64,000 bases of DNA from Paraspadella gotoi (GCA_051294375.1 CM119269.1:16022690-16086689), one strand, 5' to 3'; counted from the first letter of the stretch, positions 11,170 through 22,810 are shown. A program made the numbers and translations. Notes: a model not told the origin generated them from the letters alone.

Positions 11170-12464
11170 TGCGGCGTGAGAGTGGTGGGATGGGATGGGG
11201 CGAGGTGAAAGGAAATATTTTGAGAACGAGAAAAGCTTAAAGTGAAGCAGTTTAAGAGGGCAGCGTTAAGTTTTAAGTTTAGATGAACAAGTTACAAACG
11301 AGAAGTAACCAGGGTGACAGTCAACGCCCCAGCTCAGTAAGATGAGGCCTCCTATGAGCTCTGGTTCTTCCGGTTCATAAATACAGGTCAGGTTGGAAAA
11401 GATGCAATTTGAGAGGTTAAAAAGGAAACAGGGTGATTTGAAATGATCCTTATGCTTGTCAGAAATATTTTAAAACTTAAATATACAAACAGCATCTTAA
11501 AACATAATTCAAAAAAAGGGTTTAGTCTCTCCCTCCAATCGTCGCTTTTGATTTATAATAACTAAAGACTGAAAAGGAGAGGAGAAGATGAAGAAGCAAG
11601 AAGAGGAGGAGGAGGAGGAGGAGGAGGAGGACGAGGAAGCGGAAAAGGGAAGGTCCCTCGGCAAAGGGTGAAAGACATTTGTCTCATCCAACAAACCCCC
11701 TGGAGACAATCGCGAACTCGCGGTTCAACTCTCTTTTTTTTTTCCGCTCTCTCTCTCTCCCCGCGCTTCCGCCGCGGCTGTCGCGCTGGCGCGTCGCGGC
11801 CGCGGCGCTGGCGGGNNNNNNNNNNNNNNNNNNNNNNNNNGCGGTGGGCGTGAGAGGTGGTGGGATGGGATGGGGCGAGGTGAAAGGAAATATTTTGAGA
11901 ACGAGAAAAGTTAAAGTGAAGCAGTTTAAAGGGCGCGTTAAGTTTTAAGTTTAGATGAACAAGTTACAAACGAGAAGTAACCAGTGACAGTCAACGCCCA
12001 GCTCCAGTAAGATGAGCCTCCTATGAGCTCTGGTTCTTCCGGTTCATAAATACAGGTCAGGTTGGAAAAGATGCAATTTGAGAAGTTAAAAAGGAAACAG
12101 GGTAGTAAATGATCCTTATGCTGTTCAGAAATATTTTAAAACTAAATATACAAACAGCACTTAAAACATAATTCAAAAAAGGGTTAGTCTCTCCCTCAAT
12201 CGTCGCTTTTGATAAAGACTGAAAAGGAGAGGAGAAGATGAACGAAGCAAGAAGAGAGAGGAGGAGGAGGAGGAGGGACGAGGAAGCGGAAAAGGAAGGT
12301 CCCTCGGCAAGACACACGGGTGAAAGAATTTGTCTCATCCACAAACCCCTGGAGACAATCGCGAACTCGCGGTTCAACTCTCTTTTTTTTCCGCTCTCTC
12401 TCTCTCCCCGCGCTTCCCGCCGCGGCTGTCGCGCGTTGGCGCGTCGCGGCCGCGCGCGGGGCGG
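11170..12464. repeat. 640-bp sequence present twice around a 25-N gap (probable assembly artefact)
   Basis: 11170-11815 and 11841-12464 carry the same sequence, from GCGTGAGAG-TGGTGGGATG to CGCGGCTGTCGCGC, and differ by small indels. The gap at 11816-11840 sits exactly at the junction, the pattern left when a filled gap overlaps its own flank. Confidence 0.85.
11816..11840. other. Assembly gap, 25 N
   Basis: Exactly 25 N at the junction of the two near-identical 640-bp copies. Confidence 0.99.
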
Positions 12465-12889
12465 GTCCCTGCTGAGGGTTCAGAAGTCTGGACGAGGGTT
12501 ATGTTAACTGGTTAACAAGGTTTTTTTTTTCGCGAGCTCTCGCGGCATTTACTCACCCCCATAGTTTTTTTTTTTGCACTCGTCCTCACTCTACCATTCT
12601 GCTCCTCCCCCCCCCCCAGCGGATCGTCCGCCGCGCTCGCTCGCGTTTGTATATTCAGGCTGCATATACAATCGAGAGGTAAGGCAAAGCGGGATCCGGA
12701 GGTGAGGGGAGGTGAGGGGAGTAAAGAAGTCTCCTTCTCTTTACCTTTCGGTTCCATTTCGTCGTAATTTGGTGAGTCTCTCTGGGAGAATAATCGCCTT
12801 GGAGGTTGATTGGTAAGTTTGAGAAATGAAGTTGAATTTGTAGATATTGTTACGAATCGAGGATCGACTTTGGGTCAGTGAACGAGTAA

Positions 12890-13030
12890 ATGTCGCGGGT
12901 AAGTTCGAGTGAGTGAGCGACTCTGGGAGTCTCGGTCCTGACTTGGGTGATTGACTTGGGTGATTGACCTGGAAGGTGACTTGGGTGAATAGCTTGAGCG
13001 AGTCACTTGGGTGAGTGACTCCAAGGGTGA
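12890..13030. repeat. Degenerate minisatellite, unit about 13-15 bp
   Basis: Repeats of GACTTGGGTGATT and variants (GAGTGACTT, GGGTGAGTGACT) run through this stretch. Confidence 0.5.
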
Positions 13031-13115
13031 CGAGCGAATCGGGGTGAGGGTGTGTGAGTCGCGAGGGAAACTCGATGCCACGGATTTTCCTGTTTTTCCG
13101 CTTCCACGCCTTTCA

Positions 13116-13234
<119 letters not shown>

Positions 13235-13392
13235 TTTTCCCCCCTCTTCTCTTTCCAGATCCAAGATTTCCTGATGAAGTGGGTCTTTGACATGAAGAGC
13301 AGATGATGCGTCGTGTGGCAGCATCCCTCCTCAACCGGGTGACGACGACGACGACGACGACGAAGATGTCGCTTCACCTGAGCGCGCAATCC

Positions 13393-13406
13393 GTTGCCAT
13401 GACAAC
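13393..13406 (+). promoter_or_regulatory. RFX X-box-like palindrome
   Basis: GTTGCCATGACAAC differs at one position from the symmetric X box GTTGCCATGGCAAC bound by RFX factors. No linked gene is visible, so function is speculative. Confidence 0.2.
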
Positions 13407-13555
13407 CGCGAAACAAAGATGGCGGCAAATCGTGAAACGCGGGAGACGCGGGAGACAGAGAGAGAGTGAAAAAAATAAAGTTGGAGGTGAGGAAAAAAAA
13501 GGGGAGAAGAGATCGAATCCGGGATGATTGAGGAAAATGGGATAAGTGTGGATAA

Positions 13556-13799
13556 GGCGCTACGTGGGCTGAAGATGACTGTCCGTAACTTCTATAACCC
13601 CCTCTAACAGCCATGGAACGGGTCCCTGGGCTTGGAACCAGGCTTGAGGGTTTGCCATGCCCCCAAGGCGGCTTACGGCCGTCCTCACACTTCCGGCAGG
13701 GTAGGTAACGGGTTGGGATTGAACCCGGTACCGGGTTGGGATTGAACCCGGTACAGTGGTCATGAGCTGATGGCTTTACTCAATGAGCCACCGGGTCAC
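13556..13799 (-). repeat. tRNA-derived SINE with duplicated B box
   Basis: Read on the minus strand the element starts GTGACCCGGTGGCTCATTGA, with a pol III A box (TGGCTCATTGAG, plus 13779-13790) and a B box GGTTCAATCC. The B-box segment is tandemly duplicated with a 23-bp period (13710-13731 and 13733-13754). An unrelated GC-rich body follows toward 13556. This is the layout of a tRNA-related SINE. The family cannot be named without a repeat library, and no clear target-site duplication was identified. Confidence 0.6.
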
Positions 13800-13871
13800 A
13801 ACTGAAAGTGTCATGATTCTAGGCGGGGTGAACCTAGGCAATGCCCGACTACATAAGTGATGAGTGACAAG

Positions 13872-13935
13872 CGGGTGAGGTGAGGTGAGGTGATGTGATG
13901 TGAGGTGAGGTGAGGTGAGGTTGGGTGAGGTCGAA
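13872..13935. repeat. (GTGAG)n microsatellite
   Basis: GGTGA pentamer repeats with a few GATGT variants. Confidence 0.85.
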
Positions 13936-14272
13936 GATGTTGTCACGATTCACGCCGAATAAAGAAATGAAGAGGAATTTGCGTGACCAGTGACCATTAT
14001 TTTTCCCGGCCTTTTGAGTTTTAAGTTTTTATTAATGTAGATTTGTTTTCTAATCAATAGACTACGTATTGTTTATTGTTAAATGGATTACATTAAAATA
14101 AATTGTTTTAAAAGACTAACACCAATGATTTGATTACCTTCTGTTCCATCTGCTCCCTCGCCGAGTCCCGTTGCCCTTTTGAAACGAGGCCTTTGTCTTC
14201 CTCTTTGCCTCCAATTCGAGAAAAAATTTCGCCGTTTATGGATCAGAATCTGTTAAAATTTTTACGATTCAA

Positions 14273-14275
<3 letters not shown>

Positions 14276-14315
<40 letters not shown>

Positions 14316-14620
14316 CTCACAAAGGAGCCCCTCGATCTTATCTCGCTCTCCGCTCAGCTCCTCGCCAAAAATTGTCATGGATACAATTGCCAAAACCAGA
14401 AAACCACAAAAGAATTTTTCGATCCCATTTTTTTTTCTCTTTCTTTTGTTTTCAGTTTTTAACATTTTTTACTTTTTTTCTTTCTTTCTTTTTTTTTTTT
14501 TTATTCAGCCGGGTTTAAATCATTCATTCCGTTTAATGCTTATCATCCATTGTTCTTTTGTGGCCTTTACACGATCCATCATGAACGTTGGATTCATGGC
14601 AATTCGCCGATTGTGCGAGA

Positions 14621-14651
<31 letters not shown>

Positions 14652-14652
14652 G
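14276..14652. repeat. CT and GA microsatellites flanking pyrimidine-rich DNA
   Basis: A CT run at 14276-14313, a T/C-rich stretch about 14420-14510 and a GA run at 14619-14652. No gene is seen between them. Confidence 0.8.
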
Positions 14653-14843
14653 AGTTTGAATTTTTTTTTTCATTTCGATTTTTTTTACTGATTTGATAAA
14701 CAGAACCGTACGTATAAGATATCTGACTGACGTTGATTGATAAAGCACACAGCGAACTTTTTGCCCTTTGTTTTGGATAAAATTTTATCAAGTTAAAACA
14801 AAAAATAAAATTGGGGATCAGAAAATAAATTCTCGTGAAATAA

Positions 14844-14916
14844 AGGTACTGCCCGGTTTCGAACCGGGGACCTTCTGCGTGTTAGGCAGATGTGATAACC
14901 ACTACACCACAGCACC
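14844..14916 (-). tRNA. tRNA-Val (anticodon AAC)
   Basis: The minus strand folds as a complete cloverleaf of 73 nt. The acceptor GGTGCTG pairs with CAGTACC, the anticodon arm is TCTGC-CTAACAC-GCAGA with anticodon AAC, and the T arm is CCCGG-TTCGAAA-CCGGG. The D-arm/A box reads TGGTGTAGTGG. No intron is present. A T4 run about 20 nt downstream on the minus strand can serve as the pol III terminator. It is divergent from the other three tRNAs of the cluster. Confidence 0.97.
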
Positions 14917-15072
14917 GTTGTCTCATGCAGATAATTGAATTTATTATATTTTCGCCTCGAGGTAATACATATAACTTATCGTATTGTATTTCTTTTGTTA
15001 AGCTAAGAAAAAAGGGAACATGTAAAACGATAATTTCAATTAGTTTCCTTAAGTTTCACCGACTAATCATCT

Positions 15073-15146
15073 GGCCGGTTAGCTCAGCTGGTTAGAGCGT
15101 GGTGCTAATAACGCCAAGGTCGCGGGTTCGATCCCCACACTGGCCA
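15073..15146 (+). tRNA. tRNA-Ile (anticodon AAT)
   Basis: A 74-nt cloverleaf. The acceptor GGCCGGT pairs with ACTGGCC and a discriminator A follows. The A box is TAGCTCAGCTGG, the anticodon loop reads CTAATAA with AAT, and the B box is GGTTCGATCC. A T5 terminator follows at 15151-15155. This is the standard eukaryotic tRNA-Ile(AAT) sequence with no intron. Confidence 0.98.
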
Positions 15147-15359
15147 ATCCTTTTTATCCTAATTAAATTGACAATTTTATAGTGGTAAAGAGTTATCTAT
15201 GTATATTAATTAGTTAATTTCAATAATTGTCTTTCATAACCTTAATGCAAGCAACAAGATCATTTTTATGTTGCTCTTTCAAACAAAATTAAATTTTAAA
15301 TAATTTGTTACAGGAAATGTTTTGCAGTAACGTAAGAATGATCTCTCATCTTACATTGT

Positions 15360-15432
15360 GGGGGATTAGCTCAAATGGTAGAGCGCTCGCTTAGCATGCG
15401 AGAGGTACCGGGATCGATACCCGGATCCTCCA
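15360..15432 (+). tRNA. tRNA-Ala (anticodon AGC)
   Basis: A 73-nt cloverleaf if the 5' end is placed at the G at 15360. The acceptor GGGGGAT then pairs fully (one G-U) with ATCCTCC, and discriminator A follows. The anticodon arm is CTCGC-TTAGCAT-GCGAG with AGC, and the T arm is CCGGG-ATCGATA-CCCGG. A T4 terminator lies at 15435-15438. Starting one base later would wrongly suggest a broken acceptor stem. Confidence 0.96.
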
Positions 15433-15472
15433 TGTTTTGCAGTCGGATATCTAAATTTTAACAAAAAAAATA

Positions 15473-15544
15473 TTCTCGGTAGTATAGTGGTTAGTATCTT
15501 CGCCTGTCACGCGAGAGACCATGGTTCGATTCCCTGCCGGGGAG
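15473..15544 (+). tRNA. tRNA-Asp (anticodon GTC)
   Basis: A 72-nt cloverleaf. The acceptor TTCTCGG pairs with CCGGGGA allowing G-U pairs, and discriminator G follows. The D arm is TAGTATAGTGG, the anticodon loop CTGTCAC carries GTC, and the B box is GGTTCGATTCC. One mismatch sits in the T stem (CATGG/CCCTG). A T4 terminator lies at 15553-15556. The mismatches relative to the usual insect tRNA-Asp make reduced activity possible, but the gene looks intact. Confidence 0.93.
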
Positions 15545-16270
15545 TGTCTTACTTTTAATATTTAACATGAAAAAAACACGATATCTAAGATAAAAATGTT
15601 TTAATTATATATTTTTGTCGATGAGTTTAAATTTGAAACATGGGTCAATATTTAGGTACTCTTTAACTTTATTATCACTTATTATCCCCTTCTGCAATCG
15701 GTTAATGCCTCCCGCCCGCACGCCCTCTGTATCCGCATCCCCTTCTCTTCAAAGCCGTAACCCCTTCTATCATTCGCGCTTGTACCTGTTTACAATTCAA
15801 CAGAGTATTTGTACGATTCCGTGAGGAATGAGGAACGCATATGTAATAGCGCGATGACGACGATGACAGCGACGACGACGACGACGGCGATGGAGGAAAC
15901 TGACGACTACGTCTGACGAAGTTTCGAAGTTTCAGAGAGAAGAAGGGTTAAGAGGCCAAACACCATAGACGAGGTCACGGTACAAGAGGCATCACGCAAA
16001 GTGGTGAGAGAGAGAAAGAAACTCGACAGTCGACATAGTTCGTAACGAAACTCTTACGTGTTTGCCCTGTGTGCAATTTACAGGGAAATCTCACAGGGCA
16101 GCAGCTTTTGCAGTAGCCCAAGCATTTTACATGATAAATTTTGATAGCTGCTGCGATTTGCGAATAAAAAGGGTGACCGAAAAACTCCGCCTTCTCCGAT
16201 AAGGAAGACGGTCATGGGAACCGCATCGATAAAAACGAAAAAAATCGAATGACGATCAAAAACGGACGAC

Positions 16271-16308
<38 letters not shown>

Positions 16309-17923
16309 AGCACAATCGTCTTCATCGACCCGTGTAAGCAGATGGAACAAATCCCAATCGAAAATCTGACTTCGCACGATTTCGCGCCACCGGATTAACT
16401 CATCGAATCAGTTGTTTGTCGGCGGTGGCGGCGGCGGCGGTTGCGGCGGCGGCGGCGGCGGGTGTGATAGAGAGATGGTGGGAGAGGTGGAGGGACTGAT
16501 GGTTGGTTTGTAAAAATAGGTTTAGAGCAAAGGCGTGACGGTTTCGTGATCGAGTTATTCGTCCACGATTTCTCCGTTTCGTTTTATTTTCATTCTCGTT
16601 TTTTTAAATAATATTTTCCTTCTCACCTCATCTCATTTCAGTCTTAATGTTGCTTAAACCAATACTATAAAATATTTTTTAAAAAAGTTATATAATTTAG
16701 TAAATAAACTAATTTGTGCGGTGATTTTTACTCCTCATCACTCTCGCCATTTTCTCCTTAGCCTATCTCGACTTTTCCTCCCAATTCATCCTCCCTTCTA
16801 CCCCTCTCTTCTCCCCCCCCTTTCCCCTGGCTCTCTTTCTAACCCCACCCCTCCTCTTCATTCCCTCCCCTTCCCTTTCGATCTTTCCGACGTTGATCTC
16901 CAATTAAAAGGGACTTACGGAATTTGGCCGAAAGAAAAAAAAAAAGACAAAAGACGAATCGACGTCGTCATAATACCCTAATAAAAAAACAAACAAAACA
17001 AAACAAAAAACTAAGCTTCATCGAAAAGATGGAGAGAGAAAAGTCGAAGAGAAATCGAGTTTTATCTTCGTGACATCGCAGCATTAATTTTTTGTTATTT
17101 TCCTATTTTTTTTATATTTGCCACGCGTTGCCATATAGACGAAAGTTGACATCCGCTTTGTCTTTGGAACCGATTTGCCATTGCCTCGCGTTGGCACTGT
17201 CGCTGATTGTTGTTTCGTCTTATGCTTTTACTAGGGAAACAGTTGTCATTGCTTTCATCTACCACATTAATGATGAAATTTATTTTTGGCTTGAAGAGTC
17301 ATTTCACAGAAAAATTTAAGCATAAAGTTCAAATTCTTGTATTTCTTTGTCAATAATGAAATTAAACATTTTTAAATCTTACAGTATTTCTCTCCTGTAA
17401 ATACACGGCGTCGTTTAGGTTGAACCAGAATGATTTGTTCTTTCCTCCAGAGAAACGTGATCCAGCTCGCCAGAAACTGAGTAACCCAGTGAGAGTTTAG
17501 CGTTGTCACCCTCCAGCCGTGTCACAGCCCCCGTGACACTTCCTCGTGACACTCACAGGATCACGAACGCGACTTTTTCTCGAAAAAAGTCGAGAGAGAG
17601 AAAAATAGTTTAATCTCCTTAAAAGTCGAGAGGCGCGAAGTCTGTGGAAGAAGTTGGACGTCGTGAGGAAAGGGTGAAGTCTTAACTGAAGATTGGGGGT
17701 TGGAGGCGGGTGGGGAAAAAGGGTGGGGTAAGGGTGTTGAGAACGGAATGATTGGAGGGTGGTAGATGGAGTGGGCGGTGATCGGGTAAGGACAAAGCTT
17801 GCTATTTGTGGTGATGGGATAAAGTTCAAACTGGTGAGGTCGAAGTTGGGAAAGCAAAAAGATCGACAAGCAGAAACTCACTTTCCTCTTTTTCTCTTTT
17901 TCATGAAATATTCTTTTTTTTAG

Positions 17924-17955
<32 letters not shown>

Positions 17956-18200
17956 AACGAAAGCGACGGAACATTCACAACAACAACAACAAGAACAAAA
18001 AAACGCAATTCACAACAAAAACAACAACAACAACTAATACTAACTACTTCGTCGGTTATACTCTGGAGGAACGTGACGGATCGCATTCTCGGATGCACAC
18101 GCTCCGGTTGCCAAGGCAAAGCACAACCGACTTTTTAATTTCGAATTTTTCTCTCATTATTTTTTTTTTTCCGTCAATGTTTTTCCCCCATACTCACTCG
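15545..18200. other. No gene seen; triplet-repeat and pyrimidine-rich intergenic DNA
   Basis: Holds GAC tracts (about 15855-15892 and 16262-16308), a GGC tract (16416-16461), C/T-rich DNA (16735-16885), an A run of more than 30 (about 17921-17953) and AAC triplets (17978-18034). No open frame resembles a known protein. Confidence 0.6.
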
Positions 18201-18227
18201 CTCTCTCTCTCTTCTCCTTCTCTCTCT

Positions 18228-18279
<52 letters not shown>

Positions 18280-18281
18280 TT
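18200..18281. repeat. (CT)n microsatellite
   Basis: A CT run with TT interruptions. Confidence 0.93.
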
Positions 18282-18824
18282 CTGACTCTCCCTCCATAAA
18301 AAAAAGTTTAATCCGACGCCCTGAATTCAGACCTTGTCCTTTTGTCTCATTGAAAGTCAAAGACGACGGAGAGAGAGAGGCATGAATTTCAAACCGTCCT
18401 CCGCCGAGAGAGGGGGCGAGCGGGGGAAAAGGGGAGATAGAGAGGGGGAGGGAGAGAGGGTGTAGGGAGAAGGAGAAAATAGAGAGGAGAGAGACAGAGT
18501 GATTGGAGATGGTGGGCGGGGGGATAAGAAATTTTCAAGGATTATAGCGATGAGTTCGGATAGAGCTTAAAGAGATAGCAATAGGATATTAAATAGTATA
18601 AGATACCTGCGATAGGATAAGATAGCAATAGATAAAAGATTATAGTAAGGGCCGGTATTTCGCAGCAAGGAAGGGGCTAGCAATATCGATGCGAGTTTGT
18701 TTAGGCTGGGGGTGTGGGGGTGTGGGGGGGGAGAGACGAGGGAATAAGAAACCTTTCTTGAAAAGCGTTAATTAGTTGTTGATTATTCTTTCGAAAAAGA
18801 AACGACGATGACGGAGAAGCCGGA

Positions 18825-18894
<70 letters not shown>
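18825..18894. repeat. (GAC)n microsatellite, about 23 units
   Basis: A perfect GAC triplet run of about 70 bp. It is open in several frames and encodes homopolymers only. Confidence 0.97.
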
Positions 18895-18895
<1 letters not shown>

Positions 18896-18929
18896 CTTCT
18901 TCTACGTCAACGACGCGACAACGACGATA

Positions 18930-19005
18930 GATTTTGCGTAACTCAGTTGGCAAGGTCCTTGTCGTCCGCAATGGGAAATTCCGGGTTCGAGGCTGTGACT
19001 TTCTT
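18930..19005 (+). pseudogene. tRNA-like relic or SINE head
   Basis: A pol III A box (TAACTCAGTTGG, 18939-18950) and a B-box-like GGTTCGAGGC (18984-18993) lie at tRNA-like spacing, immediately after a (GAC)n tract. The T stem does not pair and no clean acceptor stem forms. It is therefore a decayed tRNA or the head of a tRNA-derived SINE, not a working tRNA. Confidence 0.45.
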
Positions 19006-19317
19006 ACATTGCGAACTAGAATTATAACGCTGGTAAGTTGTGGAAACTTGTGAGAAAGTTAGAAAACCATATTGCATGCGAGTCGAAAAGGGTAAAGATT
19101 TAAAAAAAGTCTGCAATAAACTAGATAGAGAGACTAAGAAAATAGTAAAGCTGGAGAAGCTAAAAATGCTGGGTAAGATGGAGAAGTTTAGCATTGATGG
19201 TTAAATCTGCAATCTTCGTTTTCGAAACTTCAGACGCAAGATCACCCTCCGTTAATTGACGGACGGTAAGAGAAACAGCAATACAAAAATGATGGCGTTA
19301 TAAACGGCTGCATTAAG

Positions 19318-19702
19318 ACAACAACGACGACGACAACGACGACGACGACAACGACGACGACGACGACAACGTCCCGCTTCCTTCCTCCGTCGTCGAGGGA
19401 CTCTGCTTAGACTTTCCTCGTTGAAGAATCTCGATTATTAATTAGCACTTAATTTCTGTTTTGTTTTTTTTTTTTGTTTTTTTGTTTTTTTAAAGACGTC
19501 TTAAAGACGACGATTAAAAAACGAGCGAAGAGAGAGAGAGAATTTAAAGTTTACATTATATTTAATTATATTAAATTTAATTTAGTTGATAAAAATTATA
19601 ATTTTAAGTTAAATTATATTAATTTCATTACCAAAGTTCATATTCATTAACTAATCATCTTCATCATGATCAATCAAGATCATCATCATTATCGTCATCT
19701 TC

Positions 19703-19734
<32 letters not shown>

Positions 19735-19735
19735 T
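19318..19735. repeat. GAC/AAC and CAT triplet tracts
   Basis: A mixed GAC/AAC tract lies at 19318-19371 and a CAT tract at about 19694-19735. AT-rich DNA lies between them. Confidence 0.85.
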
Positions 19736-20056
19736 TAAACGTAATCATCACATTAAGCCTTTGTCATTTTTCTTCGGTCTCGTCTTTAAGTTTTCTTCTT
19801 CGTCATCGTCTCCAAAATGAACGCCTTCAGCCTTTCTTGCACATGGTCGTCTTCGTCGTCGTCGTCGACGTCGTCGTCTTCATCTTCGTCGTCGTCGCTA
19901 ATAATCTACGGAATGACGGTCATCGACGCGAAACGGTGCCCCCCGGATGTTGGGGTCCAGGATGTTGGGCCGGGGAAGAGGGGACGGCGTCCGAGACCCG
20001 GATGCCGGCCGAAGCTTCCGAGCCTGACCCGTATGTCGAGGCGTTCGACCCCCGGA

Positions 20057-20072
20057 TGACCTTGAATGACCT
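20057..20072 (-). promoter_or_regulatory. Perfect DR4 nuclear-receptor half-site pair
   Basis: The minus strand reads AGGTCA-TTCA-AGGTCA, two perfect half-sites spaced by four. One half also forms TCAAGGTCA, the extended monomer site used by FTZ-F1/ERR-type receptors. COUP-TFs bind direct AGGTCA repeats of varied spacing. The site lies about 39 kb downstream of svp as assembled. Confidence 0.3.
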
Positions 20073-20123
20073 TCGCGCCGAGTTTCGTTGAAAAGCAAAG
20101 GTTAGCGGGTGGAAAGTATCTCG

Positions 20124-20127
<4 letters not shown>

Positions 20128-20204
<77 letters not shown>

Positions 20205-20294
20205 TGAGAAGGGTCGCTTTACCTTCGATCAGTTTGAACCTTTTTTGCCTTTTATGGCCGTTAAGGCGTGAGGAAGGAGGGGGATGGTCAAGAA

Positions 20295-20331
<37 letters not shown>

Positions 20332-20402
20332 GAGAGAGAGAGAGAGAGAGAAGCGAGAGAGAGAGAGAGAGAGAGAGAGATGAGAGAGAGAGAGAGGAGA
20401 AG

Positions 20403-20441
<39 letters not shown>
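20128..20441. repeat. (GA)n microsatellites
   Basis: Interrupted GA runs at 20128-20204 and 20298-20441, separated by about 90 bp. Confidence 0.93.
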
Positions 20442-20445
<4 letters not shown>

Positions 20446-21421
20446 TAAGTCGAATGGATTTGAAGTCTGAAGAGTCTTCTCTAGCGGAAAGGACGAAAGC
20501 GCAAGGAGATTAAAAAATCAAAATTGATTTTTTTTTTGGGTGGAACTCAAATTATTGTGACTTGCCATACAATTTTTCTTGGTGACATTATTAATTCATT
20601 TCTAATAACAGGACCGTTTGACTGTTTGTACAGCGTAACACAATAAAAAGTTTCCTTAACAATTCAATCAGACCGCTCGCCATCTATCTAAAATAGTTAT
20701 CAATCAAATCAATTAATAAAGAAATTATCCCTTGTAGTGATTAAATATCACTACCCGTTGGATACGACTGTTCCTTAACGCTTCATTTTCGAACCCATCC
20801 CGGGTTCTCGCCCTGGTCGAAACAGTCCTTGCAAAAACAGTGACGGGCCCTTTAAACCACAGGTAGCATGCCTACCGCCGGATCAAAACTTCCGGAGAGC
20901 AAGGCAACTGACGGAAAAATCTCCCAGACCCACTGTGCACACTAGGTATGGGGGCTACCCACACTCACAAAGAGGCATAGCGACCCTCCCTTCTCACCTC
21001 ACATCTTCCTGTGAACGAATCTAATTCTTTTTTTCCAAGTCTTCAGACTCGATCGGACGATGCATCCCCGTCCAACGAAAGGCATCTCTTCTCTAAGAAT
21101 GAAGACCGCTTTGTTCTTTCAGCTCACGAAGACGAAGAGTTGATAATGGGTCCTCCTCTCATCTCCCCTTCTTTTCTACCCCCCCCCCCTGCCTCCCCCC
21201 TTCGCTTCATGACGAAAATATTTAAAAGAGGGAAGGATATTTTTTTTTCTTCTTTTATTTGTCGTAGGCGAAAAATTTTCGTCTCCATTTCCATTATTTT
21301 TTTACTTTATTCTTTCCATTTTTTAAACTTTACTCCCTTAATGTTTTAGTCTTTTATGAATCGCTTGTAAATGATTTAATAATATGAATATGGTGGACTA
21401 AAATCTACCAACCGTTCATCA

Positions 21422-21494
21422 GCGGCCATTGGTGCCGGAGGCAAGTCATTCACCTCCAAACCCAAAGGTCCGGGGTTCTAGCCCCGTGGTCGTC
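21422..21494 (+). pseudogene. tRNA-like sequence (SINE head or tRNA pseudogene)
   Basis: A 73-nt stretch whose ends pair like an acceptor stem (GCGGCCA with TGGTCGT, including G-U pairs). It has a T-arm-like CGGGG-TTCTAG-CCCCG with a B-box-like GGTTCTAGCC. The D and anticodon arms are weak. A second, indel-ridden copy lies near 25446 inside the duplicated block. I consider it tRNA-derived but not a functional tRNA. Confidence 0.4.
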
Positions 21495-22297
21495 TAGCAG
21501 TTAAGAGGGACGGGGCGCTTAACCCGCCTGTAACCAGCCTGATCCGAAGCTCAGGGACTGCGTATATTGAACGGTTCTGTCATTAACACTTATCAATAAT
21601 TACTGTCTCTTCAGGAAATTACTTTATAAATATTTAAATCTTTTTCCAATTTATAGCTCTTTCGTGGCGATATCTATCATTCAAGTTTTCACAGGTGCCA
21701 TCCAAAACATCGTTCCTTCTCTCTCCATCTTTCACAAGTAACTTGTACCATGTACTTCACATCACCTCTCTCAATCACTCGCACGTTCCCGACCTCGATC
21801 AATCACAGTCCCCAACCCCTAAACCCCCCCCCAAATCTACCCGCCACCCGCCACCCGCCACCACCAATTCGCCAAATATTCGAGTGGAATCTCGCGAGTC
21901 GGATTTCCGTCGCTCGTCCAAATGTAGCGCAACCGAGGAGAAAAGTAGCTCAACGATCCTCGAGCGTTGTCGTCGTCGTCGTTGTTGTCGTGGTCGTCGT
22001 CGTTGTTGTCGTCCTCATCTTCGTGGTAGTCAACATCGGCATGGTCTTATTCGTCTTCGTCGTCCTCTTTTTTATAACGTAATCAATAGTCATAATCGAG
22101 AACTTCACAATCTTCCTTGTTATAATTGTTAGTTTTCTAATTTCACTTTTTAGTATCATCATCGACCCCGCATTGATTACTTCTTTAACTCCGGAATGGT
22201 CTAGCTCGAAGTCGTTTTCATAATTATGATTTAATCATGATTTAAACTTTTATCTTTAATATATATATACAAAATCGTCAAGTTCTTCGGCTAAAAG

Positions 22298-22342
<45 letters not shown>

Positions 22343-22810
22343 CTCGGCGTCGTCGTCGTCGTCGTCGTCGTCTTATTCGCCGTCCTAATATTCGTCCTCT
22401 TTCTTCATCGTCTTCGCCATCGCGGAACAAAGTAGATCAATCGACGGCGAAATGTAAAAATGTAAGGACAAGACGACGACGACGACGACGACGACGACTA
22501 ATCACCGCTCCGAGAGGACGACTGCGTGGCGGTGCGGGGGAGGAATTACCGCCGCTGAGGCAGCTGCAGCAGCGGGTGTCGATGCAGGAGCGAGTTTTGG
22601 AGATGGGTCAACGCTCTCTTTCGCTCTCGCTCCCGGCATGGATGAATGTGAAGTTACAAGGCAATGATCGAAAATTAAGTCCGTTCGTCTGATGAATAAA
22701 GATCGATGACCGGAAGCCTCATTTCGGTATAAGAGTTAACTACCAATTTTTAATTAAAATGATATCCTTTAAATTTTTTTTTTTTTTTTTTATATACAGG
22801 AATTGTTTGT

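Noticed and set aside
15361-15432. tRNA-Ala as a pseudogene with a broken acceptor stem
   Set aside because: Moving the 5' end one base upstream to 15360 gives a fully paired seven-base acceptor stem, so it looks intact.
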